Positions 1-13,524 of a stretch of 64,000 nt of DNA are shown in pieces. The first letter of the stretch is position 1; each line of letters begins with the position of its first letter. The DNA is taken from NCBI GenBank assembly GCA_036898135.1, contig CM072515.1, positions 23,292,700-23,356,699 on the forward strand. The letters run 5' to 3'. The translations under genes were made by a program, and so were the position numbers. A model generated the notes under the pieces. The model searched no databases. It saw nothing but the letters and a program-made list of their open reading frames with translations, and was not told the DNA's origin. The DNA is from Oncomelania hupensis (taxonomy: Eukaryota; Mollusca; Gastropoda; Littorinimorpha; Pomatiopsidae).

Positions 1-355
1 TCCCTTTCTTACCCCCTGACGAATGACCAATCAAATCGATAACAGTGGACAAAGTGATCAAATATGAAGGAGGTTGTGTCTAAATAAAATGGTGGGAGAT
101 AGTGAAGGTTTGGGTAGAATGAAGGTGGATGAAAAAGCACACCAATAAAATAATTATAAGAGGAGAAGTAAGAACTCTATTACACTTAAAAACAGTCAAA
201 AATAAAGGTTCAGATAAACTGGGAAACAACCATCACAGACTGAACTTTTAATTTAAAAAAAAACCAACTGAATAAAACCAACTTAAAACTAAGCTACAAT
301 AAATCAATGAACTCGCCATTGATAGTTGATTGAGACACAGGTGAAGATACATTAC

Positions 356-3300
356 CAGCCATGTTAGTGAGACCCAGGGTGGCGGGGGCAGAGTTGCCTT
401 CAGGGCACTGAGACTTGCTGTCCACCAAGATCCAACGGTTGTCCAGCTCCTCCATGAACCCACCTCAATATGCACAAAGATATTTTAAACATTTGTTTCT
501 GTGCACAAAGTAAGAATTTCATGTTTAGTAAGATGCTTTCCTTGCCTGCAAAGAAATAGCTATGTACGTTTATGAGTGTGTGTACATATAGGTATGAGTG
601 AACATCTAAAATCATTGTATTAAATGAATAGATGTTAAATAAAATAACGGGACTGATCTTCAAAGAACTTCTCTTGTTCTCTTTCACACCACGCGCACAC
701 ACTCACACATACACACACACAAACACACATAACCAAGAAAATAAGATAATTCGCAAGACAATCACAGTGGTCAATAACAACGAAAACTACACCTATGGTA
801 CTAAAATACTCCACGTTCTTGGAAGACACTTGAAATGACTTCTTTCTTTGTAACAGACAAATCTGCAAATTCCTATTTGCTTAATAATACTACATCAGAC
901 ACAGAATGAAAGGTGAAAGGATTTAAATCTTCAAGAAACAAAATCTTCTGTTCGTTTTTGAAGCAGATCCCACCAATATGACAGGGGAAGTTTAAATAAA
1001 ACTAACAATGATCATAAGATATAGACAGCGACCTGATTTTACTTGCATGGTTGACAATTAGGTTCCAAAAATTCATACGATACAAAAAAGTCACACCACT
1101 AAACAAACACATATATCACAGCAACTCTGTGTGGTCAAACTCACTCTCATGTAATTCTAGAACTGCCAGAGAGACAGGGTGGGTCCAGAAACTGTTTTTG
1201 CGCAGGCCGATGCCCAGTCCAGAACGACCAAACAAATCACCGGCAGTGGTCAAATCGCAATCGTTGGCTGCCTCATATTCCAGGCGGGGGGAATCCCAGA
1301 TGAAGGCTTGCAGATCCCTGTAAATGACAGTCTGATGCTACTAAGAAAACAAGAACAAGAAAAATATTCCAATTTGGCATTATTCGTGCTTCTGTTTGCT
1401 TATTTGGGGTGAATTTATCCAAATGGGTCCATTCCCTCAAAATTCTGTTTAAAAATGTTTTCAACGAAATCTTAGAGACATGTTGAAAAGTGACAGACCC
1501 ACACATGTGTACATCTGGTAAACATCTCCTGATAAAGACACGTTATATTAGAATTGGTCTTAGGGTCAGCTTTTCCAGAGGTGCTGATTAAATCTAAACA
1601 AGCTGCCTAAAGCACCAACTTGCTCCTTCATACTTGAGACTGACAGACGCCAACACTATCCTTTGTATTGATGAGCAGTGACGTAAAATATTTCTGTGTC
1701 ACAATATCATGACGTAAATAATCAGCATGAAGTATTCTACAGAATTTGCATTACCCAAGCAAATGTAGATATGGATTGAGATTGTGGTATAGGGAGGGAG
1801 GAATGAGGGGGGGGGGAGGAGGAGATAGCAGATGATGCAAGTAGTCAGCATGACATAGCCTGTAATATTCCCTTCATCTAGGCAAAATCGGAGACATAAA
1901 TTGGGGATAAGGTGAAAGGGAGGGTGGGGGGGGGTGATTGGAATGAAAAATTAGGAGTAGAAGTTTAACTGTTGAACCACACAGCTGTCCCAGTACTGAC
2001 CCTTTGCGCACAGCCTCAATGGCCTGCTCTGCATTGTGGTAGTTTTTGTCCTCCATGTTGCGGTACATGGTCGACAGCTCCACCTGTCGCTTGAAGTACA
2101 TCTCCACTGCACTGTCCTTCACCGTGGCGTAGCGAAAATTCTCAGTCGGGTTGCGCAGCTGCCGCATTTGTAAGTTAAAGAAGTCATAATAAGAATGATG
2201 AAATAAGTCAAATAAGTTATTTGTGAAACCAGACAGTTGGAATAATAACATCCATAAATACAATAGTAGATAGTGTGGAGTTTGTTTTTTTTCTTACAAA
2301 AGGAAGAAGAAATTATGTTTTAAATAATATATTTATGCAACCAGTAGCTAAAATAATGCAGACACTTCTCATATCGTATCACATAAATAATCCTTTACAA
2401 TGAAAAACAATAAATATATATTGTAGAAAGAAGAGCGTTTCTGAACACTAGATAATGATATAGAAAAGGAAGTAATAACTGTAATGTTTGGAGTACTGTT
2501 GGTGGTGCGTGAATCGTGGATGTCAAGCATACAAGGAGTGAACAACAATGATTGATGTGTTCATAATGATTTTGTATTCCTACAGAAACATCGGTTGATG
2601 ATGATCGCCATGTTGGTAGCCAGTGTCTAGCGATAATTTCAGCGTCGAGTAAGTGCCGCGATTAGTGAGGAGTTAGTTCCCTTGTACATGTATTCATGAA
2701 GATGAAAATCAACACACTACATCTCCACTGCACCACTCATCGTCATACCGTTGTGTTAGTTTTGTCTTCTTTTTGTATTTATCTCTTTAATTGTCTTACA
2801 GGATAATTCATCTAAGACTGTAATGTTCATTTCATTTAATAATTTCAAGTACTAGTCATAATCAGCAATGATAAGTGGAATCTAGTCACATTTATTTTCT
2901 TTAGAATCCTAAACACTAAACTTATGTGTTCATGATATCATTATTTTCTACCTCTTGTTTCAGCCTCATTTATTTATGTTTGAGTTAATAACCTACTAAT
3001 GGAAGCATTCTTTGCCAATCTCAATTTATATTTCTTCTTTAATATTAAAACAAAGGGAAGGAAAAGAAAAAAGATTGTAATTTTGATCACATGCATTTTT
3101 CATCAAAGGAAGGAGGTGATGTAATGTGTTGAGTTTCATAGTCATGAATATATGTACAAGGGAACTAACTCCTCACTAATCGCGGCACTTACGCGACACT
3201 GGAGTTATCGCTAAACGCATGGCTTCCAACATGATCATCATCATCAAACGATTCTGAACACATCAATCAGTGTTGTTCACTCCTTGTATGCTTGACATCC

Positions 3301-6300
3301 ACCATTCACGCACCACCAACAGTACTCCAAACATTACAATAACTAAGTGTCCACAGTGAACCTTTTCTGTCACAGTTAAAAAACAAATATGCAAGAAAAA
3401 CAACAGTGGTTCTCCTATACAGAGTTGAGGAAAGTATACCACATAGACTTTCAACTGACCTTCAAAGTATAAGGCAGTCTTTGACGGGAAGTCTTCCACA
3501 GCTACAAACTGAATTACTAGCTTCCTTTTGAACAACAAATATACAGATTTTAACAGTATCTTCTTTGTTGTTGTTGGTTTTTTTAAGTCACAATAACACA
3601 TCTAAAGAAAAATAACGAACTTCAAAGACAAAACGTGAATATTCCTATTGTTACGCACACAAGTATATTAACTAACAAGTTAGTATCTCCCTTCTATGTC
3701 TCTGTTGATGTGCGCGTACAACCGGTTGCTTCCCTTTACATGCTTTGCGCTCCATAGAGCGTCGTCGGCCTAAAATAATTTTTTAGAAACTTCAAAACCC
3801 AGGGGAATTATGGGTAGGGAAATCCTTTTCTGAAATGACGTCGGCAGGACTCTTCGCGATTGGTGCATGGCACACGAGACACACGCAAAATGGCGTCACA
3901 AGAAGATTGGTTAGATCTGAATTTGACCTCGCATGCTGCAGGAAAACAATGCAATTTGAATTTTCTTTCAAAAATCAAAAGAGAGCAAGACCACAACAAA
4001 GTACAACGAGCCAAGGCGACGCAAACACTCAAGGCCGACAGAACAAAATGCACACAAACTACAAAAGGTAAGTACCCATGACCATATACAATAAAGTAGG
4101 CCTAACCACCATTGCAAAATAGGATTGATCATCACCATGATTGAATTTGTCCACCCCACCTTCCAATCGGTACGGAATCGTACATATGCTCAAATCGTCA
4201 TATCTTTGACAGAACTTGCATGTGCGTTATACAGTGTGATTCAAGCGATAAATGAACCATCACATCGAAGCGATCTGAGCAGCTGAATCTATGACAATGG
4301 TGAACAATCGTTCACCGAGACTCACGATCTCCTGCACTGAGCTCACATACATGTGTGCATGTTTCTATAAATCCATCGTGTTCTCCTTCGATAATTGAAC
4401 AAAGCCTTTGACAGAAATATGCAGTTCCTCTCCCAACTTTCGTTTAATTTCAGCCAGCACATCTTCGCGAGAAATAACGACCATGACTGCAAGCGTAGCT
4501 AGTTATCAGTTACTTCCCTTGAACAGATTTCCCAGAATTCTCTATTCTATTTTTAGGTTTGGGATACCCCCGTCTCAGTTTTTGGCTAAAACCAAGGGCA
4601 ACGGGACCACCGCACGTCGACTGGGGGCAATATGAGATACTAACTTGTTAGTTGATATACTTGTGTTACGCATTAATACATACTTTTGCACTGTAATCAC
4701 GTGACAATCATCTTACCCTCGGGTCATCAATGCCTGAAATGCGAGCCTCTGGTCTGTCCAACACCAGGAAGGCAGCCAGGTTGGCAGTGTAGGAAGCCAC
4801 AATGATCATAGCAAAACCAGCCCACACCATGCCCAGAACTCGAGCACTGAAACTACGAGGGGTCCCTGAAACAAAGAGCAAACAGGGAGTGATGCATGCA
4901 TCATTAACGGTGTGTGTTTTTTTTTTTAAGTGTGAAAGGAGAACAACTGGTGTTGAAATGTCACCCACCAGGTCCCAACCATTGAGTAAGGTTTTGGGCA
5001 GAGCAATGGTACAGTAAAGACCAAGATTGAACATTTGCTGTAGCATCATATTGTTGTCACAGAAAAAGGTTGTTACCCATGTTCGACAAAAGGAACTGTA
5101 ATTTCAAGGTTTCCAAAAATGTTCCTTTTCTTCTTTTTTTTAATTCTGCTAACTTACTTTTAGTGAAGCAATGTGGAAATGCCCTAGGCGTGTGCACAAT
5201 ATAAAACGGTATTATAATCATGATCATTACAATCATCATCATCAATATCGTTCTCATCATCACCATCATCAACATCATTATCATTTCCGTACATATCACA
5301 ATCATCATCCTCATCTTCAAAGTTGTTTCATCATGGTCACATTGCTGTCGTCAGTACCTTCTCCAATACCAGAGTTGAGCAGAACGCCCCAAGAGAACCA
5401 CATGGCTGAGGACAAATTCAGGGCGTCTTCTTCCGTGTCCTCGGACTTGGCCAGCTTGAAGCGACCAAAGGGAGAGAATCTGTCCAGCAGGTACAACACC
5501 AATGCCACCACATGGACTGACAGACCCACCAAAATCCACAAGGTGTCCTGGAACGGCTGCAGGAACGAAGCCAGGCTGGAGTCTTTTTGCGTCTGAAAAA
5601 TCCAGAAATTGGTACAGATTTCACTTACAGTCAAACTATAACTCAAAAGGTATGTTTTTATAAATGGGTTATTTCTCCAACAACAAAAAAACAAAACTTC
5701 CTTATTTTGTCTTCATATGAATGGAAATTTGTGCAGCCATTTTATTTAAGAAATGGCATGGTCAGTGCAGCATGACTCAGGATAAGGGATCACATACCTT
5801 TTTGACCAGGATGTTGAGGCCCTGGTATTTGAAAGGCTTGGTGAAATCAATGAAAGCAGCGCGTTCCGGGTTGATGGTCAGCGGTGCCACAATCAAGTCC
5901 GCTTTTCCATCAATCAGTTCTCCTATCATGCCATTCCACTGTTTAGTGTCAGAGTTGTTTCGCTGAAGACAAAACACAGAAAGATCTATATTTTTATCAA
6001 TGTTGCCAGGTTACACATACCCACGCATGTGTGGACACATAAACAGACACACATGAGAAAGAGCAAGTCAAGATATGAAAATGAGAAGTTACAGATAAAA
6101 GTCAAACACTCAACCAAGAAGTGTGTTTTAAAGTAAACATTTCACAATCAGAATTAGAATCAGAATCGGAATCAGAATCGGAATCAGAATCTTTATTGCC
6201 CCAACAAATAGCAAGGACGATAGTTTTTGGCTGTGTACAACAATAACATTCACACAACACAGTCAGTATATAATAAAACATGAAGTCACTAAAAATAAAA

Positions 6301-9300
6301 ATTTAACAATTAAAAAGCATCTAAATACACCAATCTTTCATTCAATCATTCTCTCTTTCGGTATTAAAACCTTCCTAATATAGAAAGAGAGAAAGCTTTT
6401 ATAAAACTACAGTAATATTGTAAACCATCTTTTTTACGTAAAATAAAACAATACAGCATATGCCAAAATAACTTACTACATAATAACAAGCTAGTCATAA
6501 AACATTTCAAACAAACTTTAGTTGCCTTTAGCTCAATTAGCCTTCTATGCCCAAACAGAGGTGAATTTGAATCATCTCAATAATTCTGAATCCAGGCAAG
6601 TCAATGATAAGTTGGTCCTCACCTTCTCAAAAGAACCAAAAAGGCCATCCATACTCAGATGGATGGTGAAGTTGAACTCTCGAGTCTCTGCGATTCTCTG
6701 AAGCATATCCATGCAGTAGCCAGTACAGCAGAACACTTCACCTGATTCAACATAAGCATATACTTTCCATGTAATGAGCTCTAAACACATAGTGCATGCA
6801 TGAAAAAAAAAGCAAATTTAAAAAAAAACACATGCACACAAATTGCAAAGGATAGACGTTCTCATCTCAAAGAGACTGGCTGAATATGGACAAACATTTG
6901 ATCCATCACATTCACTCAATAGCGCTATATAAGAACGATTAAATAAAAAAATAAAAATAGCCACATTTCAATACAGCAATGTCAGTGGTAAATTGCTTTA
7001 ACTTCCACATAAACTTGCATTCAAAATGACTAGATTCATTAACAAAGAAACCAGAAAGAACAAAAAATTTCTTTGTCAACAACACAATAAATTTGTGTCC
7101 GGTTATCGCTTGATACATTATTTGTGTTCATTATTCAATAATTTCACTTGCCACTTGTGACATTGTGGCAAGGGAAAGAATGGCTGTCCTTTTTCAGAGT
7201 TGTGCAGATGCCCTCTTTTGGCATAGGCTCCACGTCAACAAACGGAATCTCCCGCAAAGTCACCACCTGAAATGAAGAGTTGAACGTTGACCGGTGGCTA
7301 CACACTTACAAAAGGGCACAGAAAAGGCATAAAGAGTGACAAGGCAATGGGGAGGCAGGGAGGAGGGGTAAAACTATTTAACCACAGGCAAACAATTTTA
7401 CCACACTGCTGAAGTCATTTGTATGTGAGAAATCTGCATAACAAAGTGCTTTGTTTTTATTTCTGGACAAGAGAAAATAAAGGACACAGTTGACTACAAA
7501 TTTCTCAGCATTTTCTAGACAATTCGCCTCAAGAAGAAAATGATATGTACAGCTAAAGTTCCAAGCTGGTCACTGTGCAAAGCAATAACTCTACTACAAA
7601 GATGGTGACAAAAGGAATACTATATTTTCTATTAAGATGAAGATGTCAAACCATTATTATTTTTCAACCAGAAGCCTCGTGTCACAAACCTTATTTTAAT
7701 CTCTACCATGAAAAGCGTTTCTAAGTATTCACAGTGATGAAGCGTTTGATGTGCAGACCTTCATTAAGTTTTCTATTAGGATGATGATGTCAAATCATTA
7801 GTATTTTTCCTATCAGGAGCTTAGCGTCAAAAGCCAATATTTCAATGCTTACCGTGGAAGCGTTATTAAATACTCACAGTGATGTTGCGCTTGATGCGCT
7901 GACCTTTGGGTTTGATAGTTACTCCTCCAGGCCACGTTATGTTCTGTGACATTCTCAGCGGCTGCGGCTTCACATCAGCAGAAATCAGAGCTGTTGCAGG
8001 GGGCTGTGAGGAGTTACAAGGGTAAAAAGCATTAAAAGCATTAGTTCACAGTCTTTGGGTCTGCTGCAAAACAAATATGCAGACAAGTCAGTTTGAACAG
8101 GACAACACTTCTAATGCTTAAGCCTAGGTCTGACGACGAACGTTTTGATTGCAATCACAATGACATTGAATGTTTCGATTCATGATTTGAATGCGAAGAT
8201 TGACGCTTTGAGTCGTCAGTAGTCACACTAAACCGTTTGATTTTGGTAAACATGCGCACAGTCACTGTGCGTAAACAAAAGCACAACAGTCACTGCGCAT
8301 AAACAAAAGCATAAGAGTTGTTACCCTTGTTGCGCCGAAAGTCAAAATGTGTGAAAAGCAGTGACGAAGAATGTTTGCATTACACGGTAGCATACCAGTT
8401 GCCAAGTTCAGAGGAAAAGAAGACATCCTATAAACATTCAAGCGACTGTACCATCTCTATTACTTCACAGGTATTTTTCACACTCAACATACCTATCTGG
8501 CCGGTCTTAAAAATTATTTGCCATTTTCTCAAGATCACGTGAAAAGAAGCGCGTTTCATTGGTTCCCATACTGAGTGACTCGCAATCAGTTCGTCAAAAT
8601 TAGAGCATGTTCTAAACGTGGAAAATCATCGCAAATCGCGCTGCAAACTGATTTGACTGAGATGATTCAGTGATAGTCTCACGAAATCAGTAACTCAAAT
8701 CATGATTTTCCCTATGATTGCAATCAAAACGTTCGTCGTCAGACCTAAGCTTTACAGTAAGAATTTTTCAAAGAACCTTATTTCTTTGTTTGTTTTATGT
8801 TGTTACTTATAAAATTTAACCAACAAACAAAAAATGTTATTGCACGTATCTGACCCTAATTCATTTCCTATTATTTTCTTAGAGATAAAATATTTTTTAA
8901 AACAATTAAGAATTCAAGGAATTGTGAAAATTTTCTGCTCAAATCAGGTAATAAACAACACAACTGAATTCTGATATTCTAGCTAGTATGTTGCTACAAT
9001 TGTAAGAATACAAACAAATACGTAACATCTTTCAGGAACACATGCTCGATCAGTTTTTCTATGTTGGTCCTAAACAGACTACAATAGTGTTCTAGTATTT
9101 CATGCAAGTAAGTGAAGCTAATCTACAGAATGTCTCTAGCTATACTTCAGATATTAGCCAGCAAAAAGTAGCTTTTAAAACAGAGAAGGAATTTATCAGA
9201 AATTATTTAACATAATGGAGAAGAAAAGCTTTGAGATTTGTTTGTCAGATTGTTTTAAAGAACAGCGTTTGACAGTGCAAGAAACAAGAACAGGCTTTGT

Positions 9301-12300
9301 GAATAAAAGAGAAATACAATGTTGGCAAGTTGTCACAAACTTGTCACAAGACAACGCCAAATTCAACAGTTATTGTTGTTAGGCTGTAAACGCATGCTGA
9401 GAATTACGGTAACATATATAGTACCTTCAAGCTACAGTGGCTACACAGTAGTAGTAGCAGTGTATACAAGCATGGATGGGAACTGGCTACATCTCCATAC
9501 TTAGAAAAAACAAGCAATCGAATTTGGATATAATGTGGGGTTTTTTAGTTTGTTTTTTTAAGTTACATCACTCATCCTCAGAGTTTTGTAACTATTATCT
9601 GTATGTACAATGACTAACTTGATGAAATTCAAATGAAACTATTTCACAGCCACATTATCTGCCCAAAGCTGATGAGTTAATTTAACTAACACTTTGCACA
9701 CTTCAATCACTGACCTTCACAATGGAGAAATTAGAATTAATTTTCTTCACAAGGAATGAGTTTTCTACAGGAATCACAAAAAAAGAGACCACTACTGCAA
9801 TGTTAATAAACAATTTTTTCTTTAAAAATCCCATCCACGCTTTGATCACGATCTACTTGCGTGCACCATATGATGGGGCAGCATGCCGACCAGAAGACAG
9901 CGAGTGAAACGACCCTGACCTTGGTGGGGCTAACCTGCAAACCACCGTAGAATCCGACAGCCACATGGCGACGACTGGTGTTGATGTTGATGATTTCATA
10001 CATGGCATCCAGACGGTCGCCCTCCTCCGTGAATCGTAGTTCGCCTGTCTGACCTTGAACCTGGGTCTTCTTCAGCTGGCTGTGCAAACAAAGAATTCAT
10101 TGTAACATTTTCCACCAAAATACACTTCGAATAATTGTTTCACCTCAAAAGCACACATATGTGCATGTGCACATATATGCCTAGCAAGTTTCAATGGAAT
10201 GTCAGGCAAACACAGATTTCTCCTGTTTAAATCTACCCTAACCTGATCCTTTTGAATCATTCAGTTTGAAACAATTTTAATGTTGAAACATTCACATGTA
10301 TACTTTTCAGGCTGATGTACACCGTAGAAACTGAATGCTTTATCCTAGTGAAATTCCAGAGATGAACATCTCTCAGTTACCACATATTACAACAATAGAA
10401 TAATATGCTCAAACACCAGAAGATGAGATCATAAATGAAGTAAAAGAGGATACAATATAACAGGCTAAAAAAAATATCCTCAATACAATATTATATGCAT
10501 TTTACACACACGCACACACACACCACACATACACAGCCGAGGGTCCTATCCTATCCTATCCTGTCCCATAACCCGAAGGTCGTAGGGGCACCACAGATGA
10601 TCGCTTAACCAGCATACTCCATCTTTCTCTGTCCTCAGCAGCCCTCATGGCTTCGCTCAGTGTCAAACCAGTCCATTCTCGAATGTTGTCCTCCCACCTC
10701 TTTTTCGGTCTCCCCCTTCTTCTACCTCCTTGCACTGTGCCTTGCAGAATGGTCTTTGCAAGGCCTGATGATCTGGTGACGTGGCCATACCATCGGAGTT
10801 TCCGTTTCTTCACCACTGTGAGCAGGTCATCGTGTTGTCCAATGGCTTGTGTGATGGTCTGTCGGACTTCAACGTTGGTGATGTGTTGGGTATAGGAAAT
10901 GCACAGAAGTCTTCTGTAGCACCTCATCTCCATGCTTTGTATTCTTCGTTGGAGATCTGCTGTGAGGGTCCATGCTTCGCAAGCATATAGGAAGATGGAG
11001 ATGACCAGAGATCGCAGCAGTCTTACTTTGGAATGTAGACTGATGGTTCTGTCTTTCCAAATGGGCTTCAACCTTGTCAGGGCAGCAGTTGTTTGTGCGA
11101 TCCTGGAGAGGACTTCCTGTCGAGACCCATTGTCTGACACAATGGCTCCTAAATATTTGAAGCTGTGCACTGTGTTGAGGGATTGGCCTTGTACTTTGAT
11201 GTCCGTGTTGATGCCATTGGTGTTGTTGGTCATCATTTTGGTCTTCTCTGCACTTATTTCCATTCCATAAGCTCTGGAGGTGGTGTCAAGCCTCTGTACA
11301 AGCTGTTCAAGTTCTTGTTCCTCTCCAGCCAATCCATCAATATCATCCGCAAAACGAAGATTGGAGATTGCTCTGCCCCCTATGCTGACTGTGCCTTCGT
11401 GATCTGCAAGAGCATCTGACATGATGCGCTCTAGGAAGATGTTGAAGAGTGTTGGAGAGAGTAGGCATCCTTGACGCACACCGATTGTTGTTCTGAACCA
11501 GTTCCCGATGACGCTGTTATGGAGGACTGCACTGGTAGCCTTGTCATACAGGCTTTTGATGACTTCTATGATTTTAGGGCTGATGTTGTACACTTTCATG
11601 GTTGCCCATAGAGCTGCATGCCAGACTCGGTCAAATGCCTTCTTGAAGTCTATGAACACATGATATAGATGTTGTTGGTGCTGTAGGTATTTCTCACAGA
11701 TTATTCTGAGGTTGAAAATCTGTTCAGTGGTACTTCGCCCTGCCATGAATCCTGCTTGTTCTTCAGCTATGATTTGTTCAGCTTGTGGTTTCAACCTGTT
11801 GAGTATTATTTTCAGGAGGACCTTGCTGGGATGGCTGATGAGGCTGATGGTGCGGTAATTTTCACACTCCTGAAGGTTACCTTTTTTAGGAAGAGTGATG
11901 ACAAGCGACTGGGTCCATGGTGTAGGCCATTCCCCACTCTGCCAGATCTTGTTACAGATAGTGGTGAGAGCATCAGTCATCGCTTCTCCTCCTGCTTGTA
12001 GCAGTTCCGCTGGTATGTTGTCCACTCCCGCTGACTTCCCTTTCTTCAGCGATTGCACTGCTGCCTCAACTTCTTCCCGGAGAATTGGGAGGATTTCTTC
12101 TTCTTCTCTGCTCTCGGGACATGCTAGAACTGATGGGTCTCCATTTGGTGTATGGTTGTAAAGGTCAGAGCAGTACTCTGTCCATCTGTCCAAGACTTCT
12201 TGTTCTTCTGTAAGGCAAATGCCAGACTTGCTTTGGATAGTGGAGACTTTGGGCTGTTTAACACTTGTCAGCCGCTTCACAGTCTGGTAGGCCTTCTTGC

Positions 12301-13486
12301 TGTTGTTCTTGTTCAGATTGTTCTCTATTTCCTGGCATTGATCTTCTATCCAGTTCTCCTTTGCTGTGCGCATGCCTTTTCGGATGTCATTGTTGATTTT
12401 TCGGTAGACATCAGCTCCCTGTGAGGTGTTCTTTTTCTTTTTTAACTCTCTTCGTTTATCACACAGATCCAAAAGTTCAGGTGTGATCTACGGCTTCTTC
12501 TTTGGTCGGTGCTTGCCAAGGATCTCAGTGGCGGCATCTGTTACAGCTGAGTTGAAGGTATTGGTCATGGTGTTGACATCTACTTCGCCTGCCCCCAAAA
12601 TAAGCAGTGGTGCAAATTTCCCTCCAATTGTGGCCTGAAATATTTTTGCCACCTCCGGGTCTTGCAGTTTGTCCAGGTCGAACTTCAGCCTAGTGCACTT
12701 TGCTGTATTTACTCTCTTCAAATGGAGCCGGAAAGACATCATCACGAGATCGTGGTCACTTCCAATGTCTGCTCCTGGAAAAGTGCGTGTCCTGCCAATG
12801 TTGATGCTTGATCCTTGATCAGCCGAGGGTACACAGTATTATTATGACTTTCCTGAAACGCCACATACGTTGTGCTGACAGTGGGTCATATTTCGTCCCC
12901 CTTTTTAAGTACTTTTAAGTGTTCAAACACTAACCCTGACCCAGCCCTAACCCTAACGGATCATTGTTCTGATGTCAAAACAAGTAGGTCTGTCAAAACA
13001 AGTTATGTAGATGTTCACTGGTTTGTCTAGATAACACTGTGTAAGTGTGCCCATGCGTGCACACACACACACACACATATTTGCAATACATCACAAATGG
13101 GTTCATTTAAGAATGTAGGATTCGGAAAGTCATTTTTTGATGGAAAAAGGGTTAGGGCAAGGGATAGGAATAGCTCTGCAACTAACCCTTACCCGAACCC
13201 TTTGCTAAAAAGTTGACCTAGTTCGTCTCCTATAAGCGACTAAATAGGTCGAATTTTCTTCAAAATTTCTCCGAAAATTGACTGTATTTTATCCGTCCCG
13301 GATAGAGCACTCCTGTGTACTTAAAACACTCTCATGCACTACAACTGCACTCCCATGCACTAAATGAGCACTCCCGCACACTTAGAAAAAAGTGGGGTCC
13401 TGGAAAAAAGTGTGTTGCAAGCAAATAAACCCATTTGTTACTAGAAAAGACAAGGTCTGAAACCCATTTGTGCATTTCTTCACACA

Positions 13487-13524
<38 letters not shown>

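Noticed and set aside
5057..5320. Met/Ile-rich ORF
   Set aside because: Translation of the CAT microsatellite in a GRIN1 intron.
12925..12960. Interstitial telomere repeat (CCCTAA-like)
   Set aside because: Only two or three imperfect units (CCCTAACCCTAAC); too short to support a telomeric origin.
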